A stretch of 64,000 nt of DNA from SIG607 sp045592625 (lineage in GTDB: Bacteria > Bacillota > Clostridia > Oscillospirales > Acutalibacteraceae): contig JAZNVC010000016.1 of assembly GCA_045592625.1 (NCBI GenBank), forward strand, positions 1 through 64,000, read 5' to 3'. Made by a program: the position numbers and the translations under genes. Of the stretch, positions 34,558 through 43,024 are shown piece after piece (within the stretch, counting starts at the first letter, position 1; every line of letters starts with the position of its first letter). The notes beneath the pieces are model-generated. The model was not told the origin of the DNA. It was given only the letters and a program-made list of their open reading frames with translations, and ran no database searches.

Positions 34558-36174
34558 ATGACATTTGGCGAAAAAATTTCAAGTTTAAGAACAAATATGA
34601 ATTTATCACAAGAACAGTTAGCTGAAATGCTTGAAGTATCAAGACAATCTGTTTCTAAATGGGAAATGGACACAGCTCTTCCTCAGATAGATAAAATTTT
34701 ACAGCTTTGTGAAATCTTTGGAGTACCTGCAGACACCTTGTTGCGAAAAGAAATCAAAATTAATCAACGAAAAGATGATGAAGGACTTAAATATTTTGGA
34801 ACAGACGGTTTTCGAGGCGAAGCTAACGTTAATCTTACTTCAATACAGGCTTATAAAGTCGGCAGATTTTTAGGCTGGTATTTTGCTTCTTCCATTTCAG
34901 GTTGTAAGGAGGCTGGATACCGTCCTAAAATCGTAATAGGAAAAGATACCCGTCGTTCAAGTTATATGCTTGAATATTCAATTGTTGCAGGAATCACTGC
35001 TTCGGGAGCAGACGCTTATATGCTTCACGTAACCACCACACCCAGCGTTTCCTTTGTTACAAGACAGGATGAATTTGACTGCGGTATTATGATTACCGCT
35101 TCACATAATCCATATTATGATAATGGTATAAAGGTTATAAACCGATATGGTGAAAAGCTGGATGATGACACAACGCGTCTTATTGAAGCATATATTGACG
35201 GCGACTTAAAGGCACTTAACGTTAATTCAGATGATTTACCCCTTGCAATAAGAGAAAGAGTCGGACAGATTATCGACTACGTATCGGGCAGAAACAGATA
35301 TGTAGGTTATCTTATTTCTCTGGCATCCAATTCCTATAAAAAATTAAAAATCGGCCTTGACTGTGCAAACGGTGCTTCATGGATGATAGCCGATAACGTA
35401 TTTTCTGCTCTTGGAGCAAAAACCACCGTTATTGGTGCAGAGCCGGACGGACTTAACGTTAATAAAGAGTGCGGTTCTACTCATCTCGAAAAAATATGTG
35501 CCCTGGTTAAAGAAAAGCATCTTGATTTAGCCTTTGCCTTTGACGGTGATGCCGACAGATGTATAGCCATTGATGAAAATGGGAATATTGTTGACGGCGA
35601 CGCCATAATGTATATTTTGGCAAAACGTTTAAAGAATAGAGATATGCTTCATAAAAACACCGTAGCCGTAACCATTATGTCAAACAGCGGTTTTGTTAAA
35701 AGCCTAAGAGAAGCAGGAATCAACTGTGAAGAAACTGCAGTAGGTGACCGTTTTGTATATGAATGTATGCAAAAAAACGGATATTCCTTAGGCGGAGAAC
35801 AGTCGGGCCATATTATATTAAAAAAATATGCCACCACGGGTGACGGAATTTTAACGGCGATTATGATCGCCGAAGAATTATGCGACTCAAAATCCAGTCT
35901 TTCTAAACTTTGTGAAAAGGTTACACTGTATCCCCAAAAAACAATGAATATAAGGGTTAAAAATAAAGCCGCCGTTATAACCGACAGTGAAGTTTTAAAA
36001 GAAAAGGCTCATATAGAACACCTTATTGGAGAAAACGGCAGAATTTTAATAAGAAAAAGCGGTACCGAGCCTGTTATACGTGTTATGGCAGAAGCCGAAA
36101 CTGAAGAACAGTGCGAAAATTACGTAGAAAGACTTAAAAATAAAATTATTGAAAGAGGTCATAGCGTTGATTAA
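34558..36174 (+). CDS. glmM: XRE-family HTH fused to phosphoglucosamine mutase
   Basis: 538 residues in one uninterrupted frame. Residues 5-65: XRE helix-turn-helix (LAEMLEVSRQSVSKWE). From 78 on: complete GlmM, with KYFGTDGFRGEAN, phosphoserine loop TASHNP (S182), metal loop DGDADR (D329, D331, D333), GGEQSGHI and RKSGTEPVIRVMAE. GlmM turns glucosamine-6-phosphate into glucosamine-1-phosphate for UDP-GlcNAc and cell wall. AAAGGCGG precedes the ATG. Heads an operon with a hexapeptide acyltransferase and NagB, which make or degrade the same metabolites. The fusion suggests an enzyme that also regulates its own transcription at the twin operators (inference). Confidence 0.88.
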   Translation: MTFGEKISSLRTNMNLSQEQLAEMLEVSRQSVSKWEMDTALPQIDKILQLCEIFGVPADTLLRKEIKINQRKDDEGLKYFGTDGFRGEANVNLTSIQAYKVGRFLGWYFASSISGCKEAGYRPKIVIGKDTRRSSYMLEYSIVAGITASGADAYMLHVTTTPSVSFVTRQDEFDCGIMITASHNPYYDNGIKVINRYGEKLDDDTTRLIEAYIDGDLKALNVNSDDLPLAIRERVGQIIDYVSGRNRYVGYLISLASNSYKKLKIGLDCANGASWMIADNVFSALGAKTTVIGAEPDGLNVNKECGSTHLEKICALVKEKHLDLAFAFDGDADRCIAIDENGNIVDGDAIMYILAKRLKNRDMLHKNTVAVTIMSNSGFVKSLREAGINCEETAVGDRFVYECMQKNGYSLGGEQSGHIILKKYATTGDGILTAIMIAEELCDSKSSLSKLCEKVTLYPQKTMNIRVKNKAAVITDSEVLKEKAHIEHLIGENGRILIRKSGTEPVIRVMAEAETEEQCENYVERLKNKIIERGHSVD

Positions 36175-36823
36175 AAACACACAGCTTTTTGATTTTAAAG
36201 AAAGCATAGCCGCTTCGCTTTTCGAAAAGTATGAATATCCATGGGAGATTTTACCCCACATAAATGAATTTCTTTTAAAATATATAGAAAAAGGACTTGA
36301 AGGTTACAAAGAAATAGGGCATAATGTATATGTTGGCGAAAATGTCAAAATTTCTCCTTCTGCCGTTATTGAGCCCCCATGCATTATAGGTCATAATACC
36401 GAAATCAGAACGGGAGCTTTTATACGCGGTAACGTAATTACGGGAGAAAACTGTATAATTGGAAATTCATGTGAAATTAAAAATGCAATACTACTTGATA
36501 ATGTAGCCGTTCCGCATTATAATTATGTAGGTGACAGTATTTTAGGGAATCACTCCCATATGGGTGCGGGTTCAATTTGTTCAAATTTGAAATCGGATAA
36601 CAAAGCTGTGGTTATTCACGGCGAAAAAGATTTTGAAACCGGCATTCGCAAAATAGGCGGCATTTTGGCTGACGGAGCAGATATTGGTTGCGGCTGTGTG
36701 CTTAATCCAGGAACTATAATAGGAAAAAACACAAGCGTTTATCCCCTTACAAGCCTCCGTGGTGTTTACCCCGCTGACAGCATAGTAAAGTCACCTACTA
36801 TTACAGTGAAAAGAAAAACCTGA
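36167..36823 (+). CDS. Left-handed beta-helix acyltransferase, GlmU C-terminal-like
   Basis: 218 residues. Hexapeptide repeats from about 55 to 200 (VYVGENVKISPSAVIEPPCIIG…, GAFIRGNVITGENCIIGN, HMGAGSICSN, GADIGCGCVLNPGTIIG), as in the acetyltransferase half of GlmU and in sugar-phosphate nucleotidyltransferase tails. The uridylyltransferase domain is absent. Likely acetylates glucosamine-1-phosphate made by the upstream GlmM, or is an accessory subunit. TTG 36167 is inferred as start: AGAGG lies 9 bases before it and it overlaps the GlmM stop by 8 bases, implying translational coupling. Confidence 0.8.
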   Translation: MIKNTQLFDFKESIAASLFEKYEYPWEILPHINEFLLKYIEKGLEGYKEIGHNVYVGENVKISPSAVIEPPCIIGHNTEIRTGAFIRGNVITGENCIIGNSCEIKNAILLDNVAVPHYNYVGDSILGNHSHMGAGSICSNLKSDNKAVVIHGEKDFETGIRKIGGILADGADIGCGCVLNPGTIIGKNTSVYPLTSLRGVYPADSIVKSPTITVKRKT

Positions 36824-36837
36824 AAGGAATAGAGTAT

Positions 36838-37548
36838 ATGAAATTTATTACCGTTAAAACCTATGAAGAATTAAGCAAGAAAGCAGCAGACATTATTGCC
36901 GCACAAATCATTCATAAAGATAATTGCGTTTTAGGTCTTGCTACAGGTTCTTCCCCTGTCGGTACCTACGATAAACTTACCGAATATAACCAAAACGGCA
37001 CGATTGATTTTTCTAAAGTCAAAAGCGTTAACCTTGACGAATATGTGGGTCTTGACGGCGAAAATGAACAGAGTTATCGCTATTTTATGAACAAAAATCT
37101 TTTTCATAGGGTTAATATCAACAAAGATAACACCTTCGTTCCCAGCGGCACCGCAAAGGATATCGAAAAAGAGGGCGAAGAATATGACAAACTTATTAAG
37201 AGCCTTGGCGGAATAGATATTCAGCTTCTTGGTATTGGTCTTGACGGCCACATCGGTTTTAACGAGCCTGATGAGTTCTTTACAGCAGCTACTCATCTTG
37301 TGTCCCTTGACCCCTCTACTATAAAGGCAAATGCAAGATTTTTCGAAAGCGAAGCAGACGTTCCCACAAAGGCAATAACAATGGGTATGATGTCTATTAT
37401 GCAAGCAAGAAAGGTTCTTCTTATCGCCAATGGTCAGGCAAAAAAAGAAATTTTAGAAAAGGCATTATTTGGTGAAATCACACCTAAGGTTCCCGCTTCC
37501 ATTCTTCAGCTTCATCCCGACTTAACCGTAATATACAGCGAAAATTAA
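36838..37548 (+). CDS. nagB: Glucosamine-6-phosphate deaminase
   Basis: 236 residues, usual length. GLATGSSPVGTYDKL phosphate loop, NLDEYVGL, GLGGIDIQLLGIGLDGHIGFNEP with the catalytic Asp-His-Glu set, and TMGMMSIMQARKVLLIA. Converts glucosamine-6-phosphate to fructose-6-phosphate and ammonia, opposing the anabolic step upstream. AAAGGAATAG precedes the ATG, 14 bases after the acyltransferase gene. Having NagB in one operon with GlmM gives a switch point for amino sugar flux. Confidence 0.93.
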   Translation: MKFITVKTYEELSKKAADIIAAQIIHKDNCVLGLATGSSPVGTYDKLTEYNQNGTIDFSKVKSVNLDEYVGLDGENEQSYRYFMNKNLFHRVNINKDNTFVPSGTAKDIEKEGEEYDKLIKSLGGIDIQLLGIGLDGHIGFNEPDEFFTAATHLVSLDPSTIKANARFFESEADVPTKAITMGMMSIMQARKVLLIANGQAKKEILEKALFGEITPKVPASILQLHPDLTVIYSEN

Positions 37549-37582
37549 AAATAAAGCTCAGAATTTTTATAAATACCAACTA

Positions 37583-37611
37583 TTGACTTATTATTATTAA
37601 TATGTTATTAT
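37583..37611 (+). promoter_or_regulatory. scfA promoter
   Basis: TTGACT (37583-37588), 17 bases, TATTAT (37606-37611), about 30 bases before scfA. Confidence 0.6.
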
Positions 37612-37640
37612 TTTAAAAGAAAGTTTTGGAGGTCATTATA

Positions 37641-37790
37641 ATGAAACACATTGTTACTATTGAAACTCGCAATCTTTGCGAAAGTGCTAAAAACGGTGGT
37701 TGTGGCGAATGCCAGACTTCTTGCCAGTCCGCTTGTAAAACAAGCTGCGGTATTGCTAATCAGCAGTGCGAAAATAAAGAAAGCAAATAA
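37641..37790 (+). CDS. scfA: SCIFF ribosomal peptide precursor (seven cysteines)
   Basis: 49 residues. MKHIVTIETRN… followed by GGCGECQTSCQSACKTSC and a late QQCENK: the six-cysteines-in-forty-five-residues peptide found throughout Clostridia. A radical SAM maturase makes thioether cross-links on it; its role in the cell is not known. Cysteines at 21, 24, 28, 32, 36 and 43 are the six expected; C13 is an extra one. TTTGGAGG precedes the ATG. Followed by a terminator and then the maturase gene. Confidence 0.93.
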   Translation: MKHIVTIETRNLCESAKNGGCGECQTSCQSACKTSCGIANQQCENKESK

Positions 37791-37800
37791 TTGCAAAAGC

Positions 37801-37829
37801 AAAACGCCAACAAAAGTTGGCGTTTTTTC
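37801..37829 (+). terminator. Terminator/attenuator between scfA and scfB
   Basis: AACGCCAAC-AAAA-GTTGGCGTT plus Ts. It lets the peptide be made in excess of its maturase. Confidence 0.85.
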
Positions 37830-37843
37830 ATAAAGGAGTAACT

Positions 37844-39220
37844 ATGATTCACCAGTACAAACAGGGCGGTTATAATATTGTTTTAGACGTCAGCAGCGGT
37901 TCAATACACGTTGTTGATGATGTTACATATGATATTATTTACCAATTTACTGATAATGACAAAACCACGGTTTTAAAAACTGTTAAAGATAAATATCCTT
38001 TGATTTCACCCGAAGAAATCGAGGAATGTTATGATTTGGTTTGTGACCTTCGCGATAACGGAAAACTTTTCTCCGAGGACAGTTTTGCCGATATAGCAGG
38101 AAAACTTAAAGAAAAAACCGCAGGGGTTGTTAAGGCACTTTGCATTCATATTGCCCATACCTGCAATCTAAACTGCGAATATTGCTTTGCAAGTCAGGGT
38201 AATTATCACGGCGATAGAGCACTAATGAGTTTTGAAACAGGCAAACGTGCCCTGGATTTCCTTGTTGAAAATTCAGGAAGCAGAAAAAACCTGGAAGTTG
38301 ACTTTTTCGGTGGAGAGCCGCTTATGAACTTTGACGTGGTAAAAGAGATGGTGAAGTATGCCCGAAGCATTGAAAAAGAAAAGGGCAAAAATTTTCGCTT
38401 TACACTTACCACAAACGGCATTTTAATCGACGATGACGTTATTGAATTCAGCAATAAAGAAATGAGCAATGTTGTCCTTAGTCTTGACGGCAGAAAAGAG
38501 GTTCACGACCGTTTCAGAGTTGATTACGCAGGAAACGGCAGTTTCGATAAAATCGTTCCGAAATTCCAAAAGTTTGTTAAAGCACGGGGTAATAAAAATT
38601 ACTATATGCGAGGCACCTTTACCCATCAAAATCCCGACTTTTTAAATGATATAAAAACTATGCTGGATTTAGGGTTTACCGAGCTTAGTATGGAGCCTGT
38701 AGTATGTGCTAAAGGTGGTAAAAACGAACTTACATATGATGACCTTCCCATAGTAATGGAGCAATACGAAAAACTTGCCGAACTTATGCTGAAAAAAGAA
38801 AAGGAAGGTAAACCCTTTACCTTTTATCATTATATGGTTGACCTTACCGGCGGTCCTTGTATTTATAAACGTATTTCCGGTTGCGGCAGCGGTACGGAAT
38901 ATATGGCTGTTACCCCTTGGGGCGACCTTTACCCTTGCCATCAGTTTGTAGGTGAGGAAAAGTTCAAGCTGGGCGATATTTGGGGCGGTGTAACCAACAA
39001 AGAAGTTCAAAATGAATTTAAAGCCACAAACGTTTATGCCCATAAGGAATGCAGAGATTGCTGGGCACGTCTTTACTGTTCGGGCGGATGTGCCGCTAAC
39101 GCCTATCATGCAACCGGAAGCGTAACAGGTGTGTATGAATATGGCTGTGAACTTTTCAAAAAGCGTATGGAATGTGCTATAATGCTTAATATTGCAAGAC
39201 AGTTAGGAAATGAAGGATAA
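37844..39220 (+). CDS. scfB: SCIFF thioether maturase, radical SAM/SPASM
   Basis: 458 residues. An N-terminal peptide-binding wing (RRE-like, 1-90), the radical SAM cysteines CNLNCEYC (107-114), FFGGEPLMNF, and a C-terminal SPASM/twitch region with clustered cysteines (GCGSG…YPCHQF…CRDCWARLYCSGGC…GCELF). Forms Cys-Thr thioether bonds in ScfA. The ATG at 37844 has AAAGGAG 6 bases upstream. Its stop overlaps the ATG of the PLP enzyme by one base, so the next gene belongs to the same transcript. Confidence 0.92.
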   Translation: MIHQYKQGGYNIVLDVSSGSIHVVDDVTYDIIYQFTDNDKTTVLKTVKDKYPLISPEEIEECYDLVCDLRDNGKLFSEDSFADIAGKLKEKTAGVVKALCIHIAHTCNLNCEYCFASQGNYHGDRALMSFETGKRALDFLVENSGSRKNLEVDFFGGEPLMNFDVVKEMVKYARSIEKEKGKNFRFTLTTNGILIDDDVIEFSNKEMSNVVLSLDGRKEVHDRFRVDYAGNGSFDKIVPKFQKFVKARGNKNYYMRGTFTHQNPDFLNDIKTMLDLGFTELSMEPVVCAKGGKNELTYDDLPIVMEQYEKLAELMLKKEKEGKPFTFYHYMVDLTGGPCIYKRISGCGSGTEYMAVTPWGDLYPCHQFVGEEKFKLGDIWGGVTNKEVQNEFKATNVYAHKECRDCWARLYCSGGCAANAYHATGSVTGVYEYGCELFKKRMECAIMLNIARQLGNEG

Positions 39221-40512
39221 TGAACACCCCCATTTTTGATTTTGTAAATAACTATGCAAACAGCAACATTGAAAGACTTCATATGCCCGCACACAAAGGG
39301 AAAAAACTTTTAGGCTTTGAAGGTTTTGATATTACCGAAATAAAAGGTGCCGATAGCCTATATGAAGCCAGTGGCATTATTAAAGCAAGTGAAGAAAATG
39401 CTTCACTTCTTTTCGGATGTCCAACCTTTTACAGTACCGAAGGCTCTTCTCTATGTATTAGAGCAATGCTGTATCTTGCTAAAAAAAAGGGAGTTAAAAG
39501 GATACTTGCAGGGAGAAACGCACACAAAACCTTTATTAACACCTGTGCCTTGTTGGATTTAGATGTAGAGTGGCTATATAGTGAATCCTATCTTTCTTTG
39601 GATATGGATTTAATCTCTTTAGAAAAATCATTTATTAATGATAAACCCGACGCACTATTCATTACCAGCCCCGACTATCTCGGTACTGTTTCTGACATTA
39701 AAAGCATAAGTCAGTTATGTAAAAAGTACTCTGTTTTGCTTTTGGTTGACTGTGCTCACGGAGCATATCTTAAATTTTTACCCGAAAGTCTTTATCCCAC
39801 CGACCTTGGTGCTGATATGTGTTGTTCCTCTGCCCATAAAACCCTTCCCTGTCTTACAGGCGGTGCATATCTTCACGTAAAGCATACCGATTTAGCAAAG
39901 GACGCAAAAGACGCCTTAGCTCTTTTTGGTTCCACAAGCCCATCATATCTCACCCTTTCTTCCCTTGATAAAGTTAATGAATATATTTTTAACGGCTATA
40001 AGCAAAAACTAAAGGATTACATAGAAAAGGTTGAAAATCTAAAGAAAAAACTACGTGCAAACGGCTTTACACCTTTTGAAGATGAGGCATTGAAAATTAC
40101 CATTTGTGCCAAGGCATATGGCTATACCGGTGAGGAATTGGGTGACATACTGCGAAAAAACAGTATTGAACCTGAATTTTGCGATAATGATTTCACGGTG
40201 CTTATGCTAAGCATAGACAGTAACCTAAAAAAAATAAAAACAGCTTTACTTTCAATAAAACCTAAAACTCCCATTACTGTTTTTCCACCGGTTTTAAAAA
40301 AGTGTGAAAAAGTACTTTCCTTTAAGGAAGCCTTATTTTCACAAGCCGAAGAAATTGACGTTTTGGATAGTCTGGGCAGAGTCATTTCAAGCGTAACCGT
40401 AGGTTGTCCGCCTGCCGTTCCCGTAATTGTGTGCGGTGAAAAAATAAATGAAAATACAATAAAGTGTTTTGAGTATTACAAAATAAGAAAATGCAAAGTA
40501 GTAAAAAGGTAA
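39220..40512 (+). CDS. PLP-dependent Orn/Lys/Arg decarboxylase-like enzyme
   Basis: 430 residues. Aspartate aminotransferase fold of the basic amino acid decarboxylase group: HMPAHKG start, EGSSLCIRAM, VDCAHGAYL with the cofactor aspartate, and SSAHKTLPCLTGGAYLH with the Schiff-base lysine (about 210). It is shorter than inducible decarboxylases and close to the B. subtilis YaaO/SpeA group, suggesting arginine or lysine decarboxylation for polyamines; substrate is inference. TAATG overlap with scfB, and the terminator hairpin lies over its last codons. Confidence 0.85.
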   Translation: MNTPIFDFVNNYANSNIERLHMPAHKGKKLLGFEGFDITEIKGADSLYEASGIIKASEENASLLFGCPTFYSTEGSSLCIRAMLYLAKKKGVKRILAGRNAHKTFINTCALLDLDVEWLYSESYLSLDMDLISLEKSFINDKPDALFITSPDYLGTVSDIKSISQLCKKYSVLLLVDCAHGAYLKFLPESLYPTDLGADMCCSSAHKTLPCLTGGAYLHVKHTDLAKDAKDALALFGSTSPSYLTLSSLDKVNEYIFNGYKQKLKDYIEKVENLKKKLRANGFTPFEDEALKITICAKAYGYTGEELGDILRKNSIEPEFCDNDFTVLMLSIDSNLKKIKTALLSIKPKTPITVFPPVLKKCEKVLSFKEALFSQAEEIDVLDSLGRVISSVTVGCPPAVPVIVCGEKINENTIKCFEYYKIRKCKVVKR

Positions 40513-40531
40513 GTTATACTTACCTTTTTAC
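40503..40531 (+). terminator. Terminator overlapping the decarboxylase stop
   Basis: AAAAAGGTAAG-TTATA-CTTACCTTTTT; the stop codon lies in the left arm. Confidence 0.85.
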
Positions 40532-40586
40532 TTTTATCCCTTGATTTTTTTTGCTAAGATGGTATCATAATAAAAGAGGTGATAAA

Positions 40587-41840
40587 ATGATTTATAACAT
40601 AAAAGATTTCGGGGCAATAAATGATGGTATTACTTTAAACACTTCTGTAATACAGGCTGCTATAGATAAAGCCGCCCAACACGGCGGAACGGTACTAATT
40701 GAAGATGGTATTTATAAAACAGGCTCAATAAAAATGAGGAGTAATGTTAACCTTCACATTGAAGCAGGTGCTACTCTGCTCGGCAGCGAAAACACAGATG
40801 ATTATGACCGCTTTGAAGACCTTGATTATTGCGACTATACACTTGCTCCGCTTACTTCCAACTCTTGCTTAATACTTATCGGCAACTGCGAAAACGCATC
40901 AATAACAGGTATGGGTAAAATCGACTGCAACGGAGAACATTTTGTTGTTCCTGTTGAAAACGGTAAAGAACTTCCCTGTGCTTATAGACGTATTGACGGC
41001 TTTACTCCCCCAAGAGTTATTTTTTGCGTATGCAGTAAAAACATAAAAATCGAAGATATCAGCATGGTTAACCAGCCTGCCGGCTGGTCCTACTGGATTC
41101 ATGACTGCGAATTTGTTAACATAACGGGAATTAAAATAAATGCTGATTTAAGTTATCCAAATAATGACGGAATTCATATTAACTGCAGCCGTTTTGTTAA
41201 TGTGTCAAACTGCAACATTGTATGTTCAGATGACTGCTTGGTTCTTAGGGCAAACAGCGTTACATTAAAAGAAAATAAACCCTGTGAACAAATTACAATT
41301 ACCAACTGTAATTTAACAAGTTATTCAGGCAGTGTGCGTATAGGTTGGGTAAATGACGGTGTTATACGAAACATTACCCTTTCAAATCTCTCCATTAAGA
41401 ATAGTGCAACAGGCGTATCTTTGCTTATTCCCCTGTCAATCAGGAGTGATAAGGTAACCGACGTAGGCAGAGAAGAAACGGTAATAGAAAACATAAACTT
41501 TTCTAACATAGTTATGGAGCAGGTTGCAGGTTACCCCATTTACATAAGTCTGGCAGACCACGAAGAAATTAATATTAAATCTATTAAAAATCTGCGTTTT
41601 TCCAATATAACCGTTACTTCGGTACAGTTTCCGTTTATATATGGAACAAGAAAAATAAAGGTTAAGGATATCTATTTTGACGGTTGCTTTTTTAAACGCA
41701 TAAGTAATAAGTTTTGTAAAGACAGACCCTGCAGAGGTTACACTATGGCTCCTAAGCATTCCTATGATCCTCAACCAATAACTATTAAAAATGCAGAAAA
41801 CATTGTATTTAACAATAGTTCTTTTTCTTCTGAGGATTAA
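40587..41840 (+). CDS. GH28-like pectinase beta-helix, divergent active site
   Basis: 417 residues. Pectate-lyase_3-like N terminus (IKDFGAINDGITLNTSVIQAAIDKA) and a right-handed beta-helix with GH28 motifs NNDGIHI (about 193-199) and CSDDCLVL (about 213-220). The GH28 GHG histidine motif is not seen; the matching stretch is SYSGSVRIGW. So either a divergent polygalacturonase-like hydrolase or another beta-helix enzyme. No signal peptide, so it acts on imported oligosaccharides. AGAGGTG precedes the ATG at 40587. Monocistronic; an AraC regulator follows. Confidence 0.75.
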   Translation: MIYNIKDFGAINDGITLNTSVIQAAIDKAAQHGGTVLIEDGIYKTGSIKMRSNVNLHIEAGATLLGSENTDDYDRFEDLDYCDYTLAPLTSNSCLILIGNCENASITGMGKIDCNGEHFVVPVENGKELPCAYRRIDGFTPPRVIFCVCSKNIKIEDISMVNQPAGWSYWIHDCEFVNITGIKINADLSYPNNDGIHINCSRFVNVSNCNIVCSDDCLVLRANSVTLKENKPCEQITITNCNLTSYSGSVRIGWVNDGVIRNITLSNLSIKNSATGVSLLIPLSIRSDKVTDVGREETVIENINFSNIVMEQVAGYPIYISLADHEEINIKSIKNLRFSNITVTSVQFPFIYGTRKIKVKDIYFDGCFFKRISNKFCKDRPCRGYTMAPKHSYDPQPITIKNAENIVFNNSSFSSED

Positions 41841-41866
41841 AATTAATTTCCATTATTTTAACCGTA

Positions 41867-41893
41867 AAAAAGAGGCTTACGCCTCTTTTTTTA
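41867..41893 (+). terminator. Terminator after the GH28-like gene
   Basis: AAAAAGAGGC-TTAC-GCCTCTTTTT. Confidence 0.85.
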
Positions 41894-42051
41894 ATTCATT
41901 TTAACAATAGTATTTCTAAACAATTGTTTGACAGATTTTCAACCATTACAAGAGTAAATTTCTATAAAATTACAGAAATCTTATCAAACCTCTTGAAAAA
42001 CAACAATTTTTTATGTATAATAACATTTAGTAAAACAAGGAGAATTAATAA

Positions 42052-42990
42052 ATGAATTTTGATTTTTTGGCAAAAGACCCTAGAATAAAAATCTGCCTCC
42101 CTCTTTACATTTATACATACTGTTCTGATTTACCGCTGTCTAAAACAGATTATCCGGGCGGTGCATCTAATCATCATTTTATATTAACATTATCGGGAAT
42201 GGGAAAATTTGAAACTAATAATAATACTTACCTGTTGAACGAAGGAAAACTTATTTTTTTAAAAAAAGGTGTTCCTTGTTCATATACACCATTAGAAGAG
42301 CCTTGGCGTACCTGTTTTATATCCTTTAACGGAAACAGTGCCGACAAATTGTTAAATTATTACGGCTTCGGTAATGTGAATTTATTTGACGACGAATTTC
42401 TTTCAGAATTACTTCTTAATATGTGCCATAGTGCAGATGAAAGCATTGACCAAGAAAAACTTTCAAAGCTTCTTTACGATTTTATTAATGAAACAGGAAA
42501 TTCAATTTCCGATATTTTCAGACCTAAGCCTTTGGTTAAAGCACTCAGATATATACAAAGTAACTATACTCGTTCCAGCCTTAACATAAATGAAATAGTG
42601 CAGTTTTCGGGCACATCAGCCACAAAGCTTTTTAAAATGTTTAAACAAATGGAGAATGTATCTCCCGCACAGTATCTTATAAATATGCGAATGAATCACT
42701 CTAAAGACCTTCTGCTTTCCACCAAATATTCAGTAAATGATATTGCTAAAACCGTAGGCTATGAAACTGCCAACTACTTTTCATCAGCATTCAGGCACCA
42801 CGTAGGAATAGCACCTCTTGCCTACAGAAAAAAATATTTCGGCAGATCCTTTTTAGACGTTAACAAAGAAAGAAGAAAGGGTCCTACCGAACAAGAATAT
42901 TTTGAAATTTTAAAGAAATGCAGTACCTATGAAAGAATTTCCAAATATATAAAAGAAAAATACAATTTGAATATGACTGATACACTATAA
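42052..42990 (+). CDS. AraC-family transcriptional regulator
   Basis: 312 residues. Cupin sensor domain (about 30-110: ASNHHFILTLSGMGKFE, KKGVPCSY, CFISFNG) and a C-terminal AraC double HTH (about 160-260: ALRYIQSNYTRSSLNI, DIAKTVGYETANYFSSAFRHHVGIAPLAYRKKY). After it come about 45 charged residues. AAGGAGAATT precedes the ATG. Same strand and just downstream of the GH28-like gene, so a role in pectin-sugar response is plausible but not shown. Confidence 0.88.
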   Translation: MNFDFLAKDPRIKICLPLYIYTYCSDLPLSKTDYPGGASNHHFILTLSGMGKFETNNNTYLLNEGKLIFLKKGVPCSYTPLEEPWRTCFISFNGNSADKLLNYYGFGNVNLFDDEFLSELLLNMCHSADESIDQEKLSKLLYDFINETGNSISDIFRPKPLVKALRYIQSNYTRSSLNINEIVQFSGTSATKLFKMFKQMENVSPAQYLINMRMNHSKDLLLSTKYSVNDIAKTVGYETANYFSSAFRHHVGIAPLAYRKKYFGRSFLDVNKERRKGPTEQEYFEILKKCSTYERISKYIKEKYNLNMTDTL

Positions 42991-43024
42991 AAATAACGGA
43001 GTCTTGCGACTCCGTTACTTTTTT
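42991..43024. terminator. Bidirectional terminator
   Basis: TAACGGAGTC-TTGC-GACTCCGTTA with A and T flanks between convergent genes. Confidence 0.9.
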
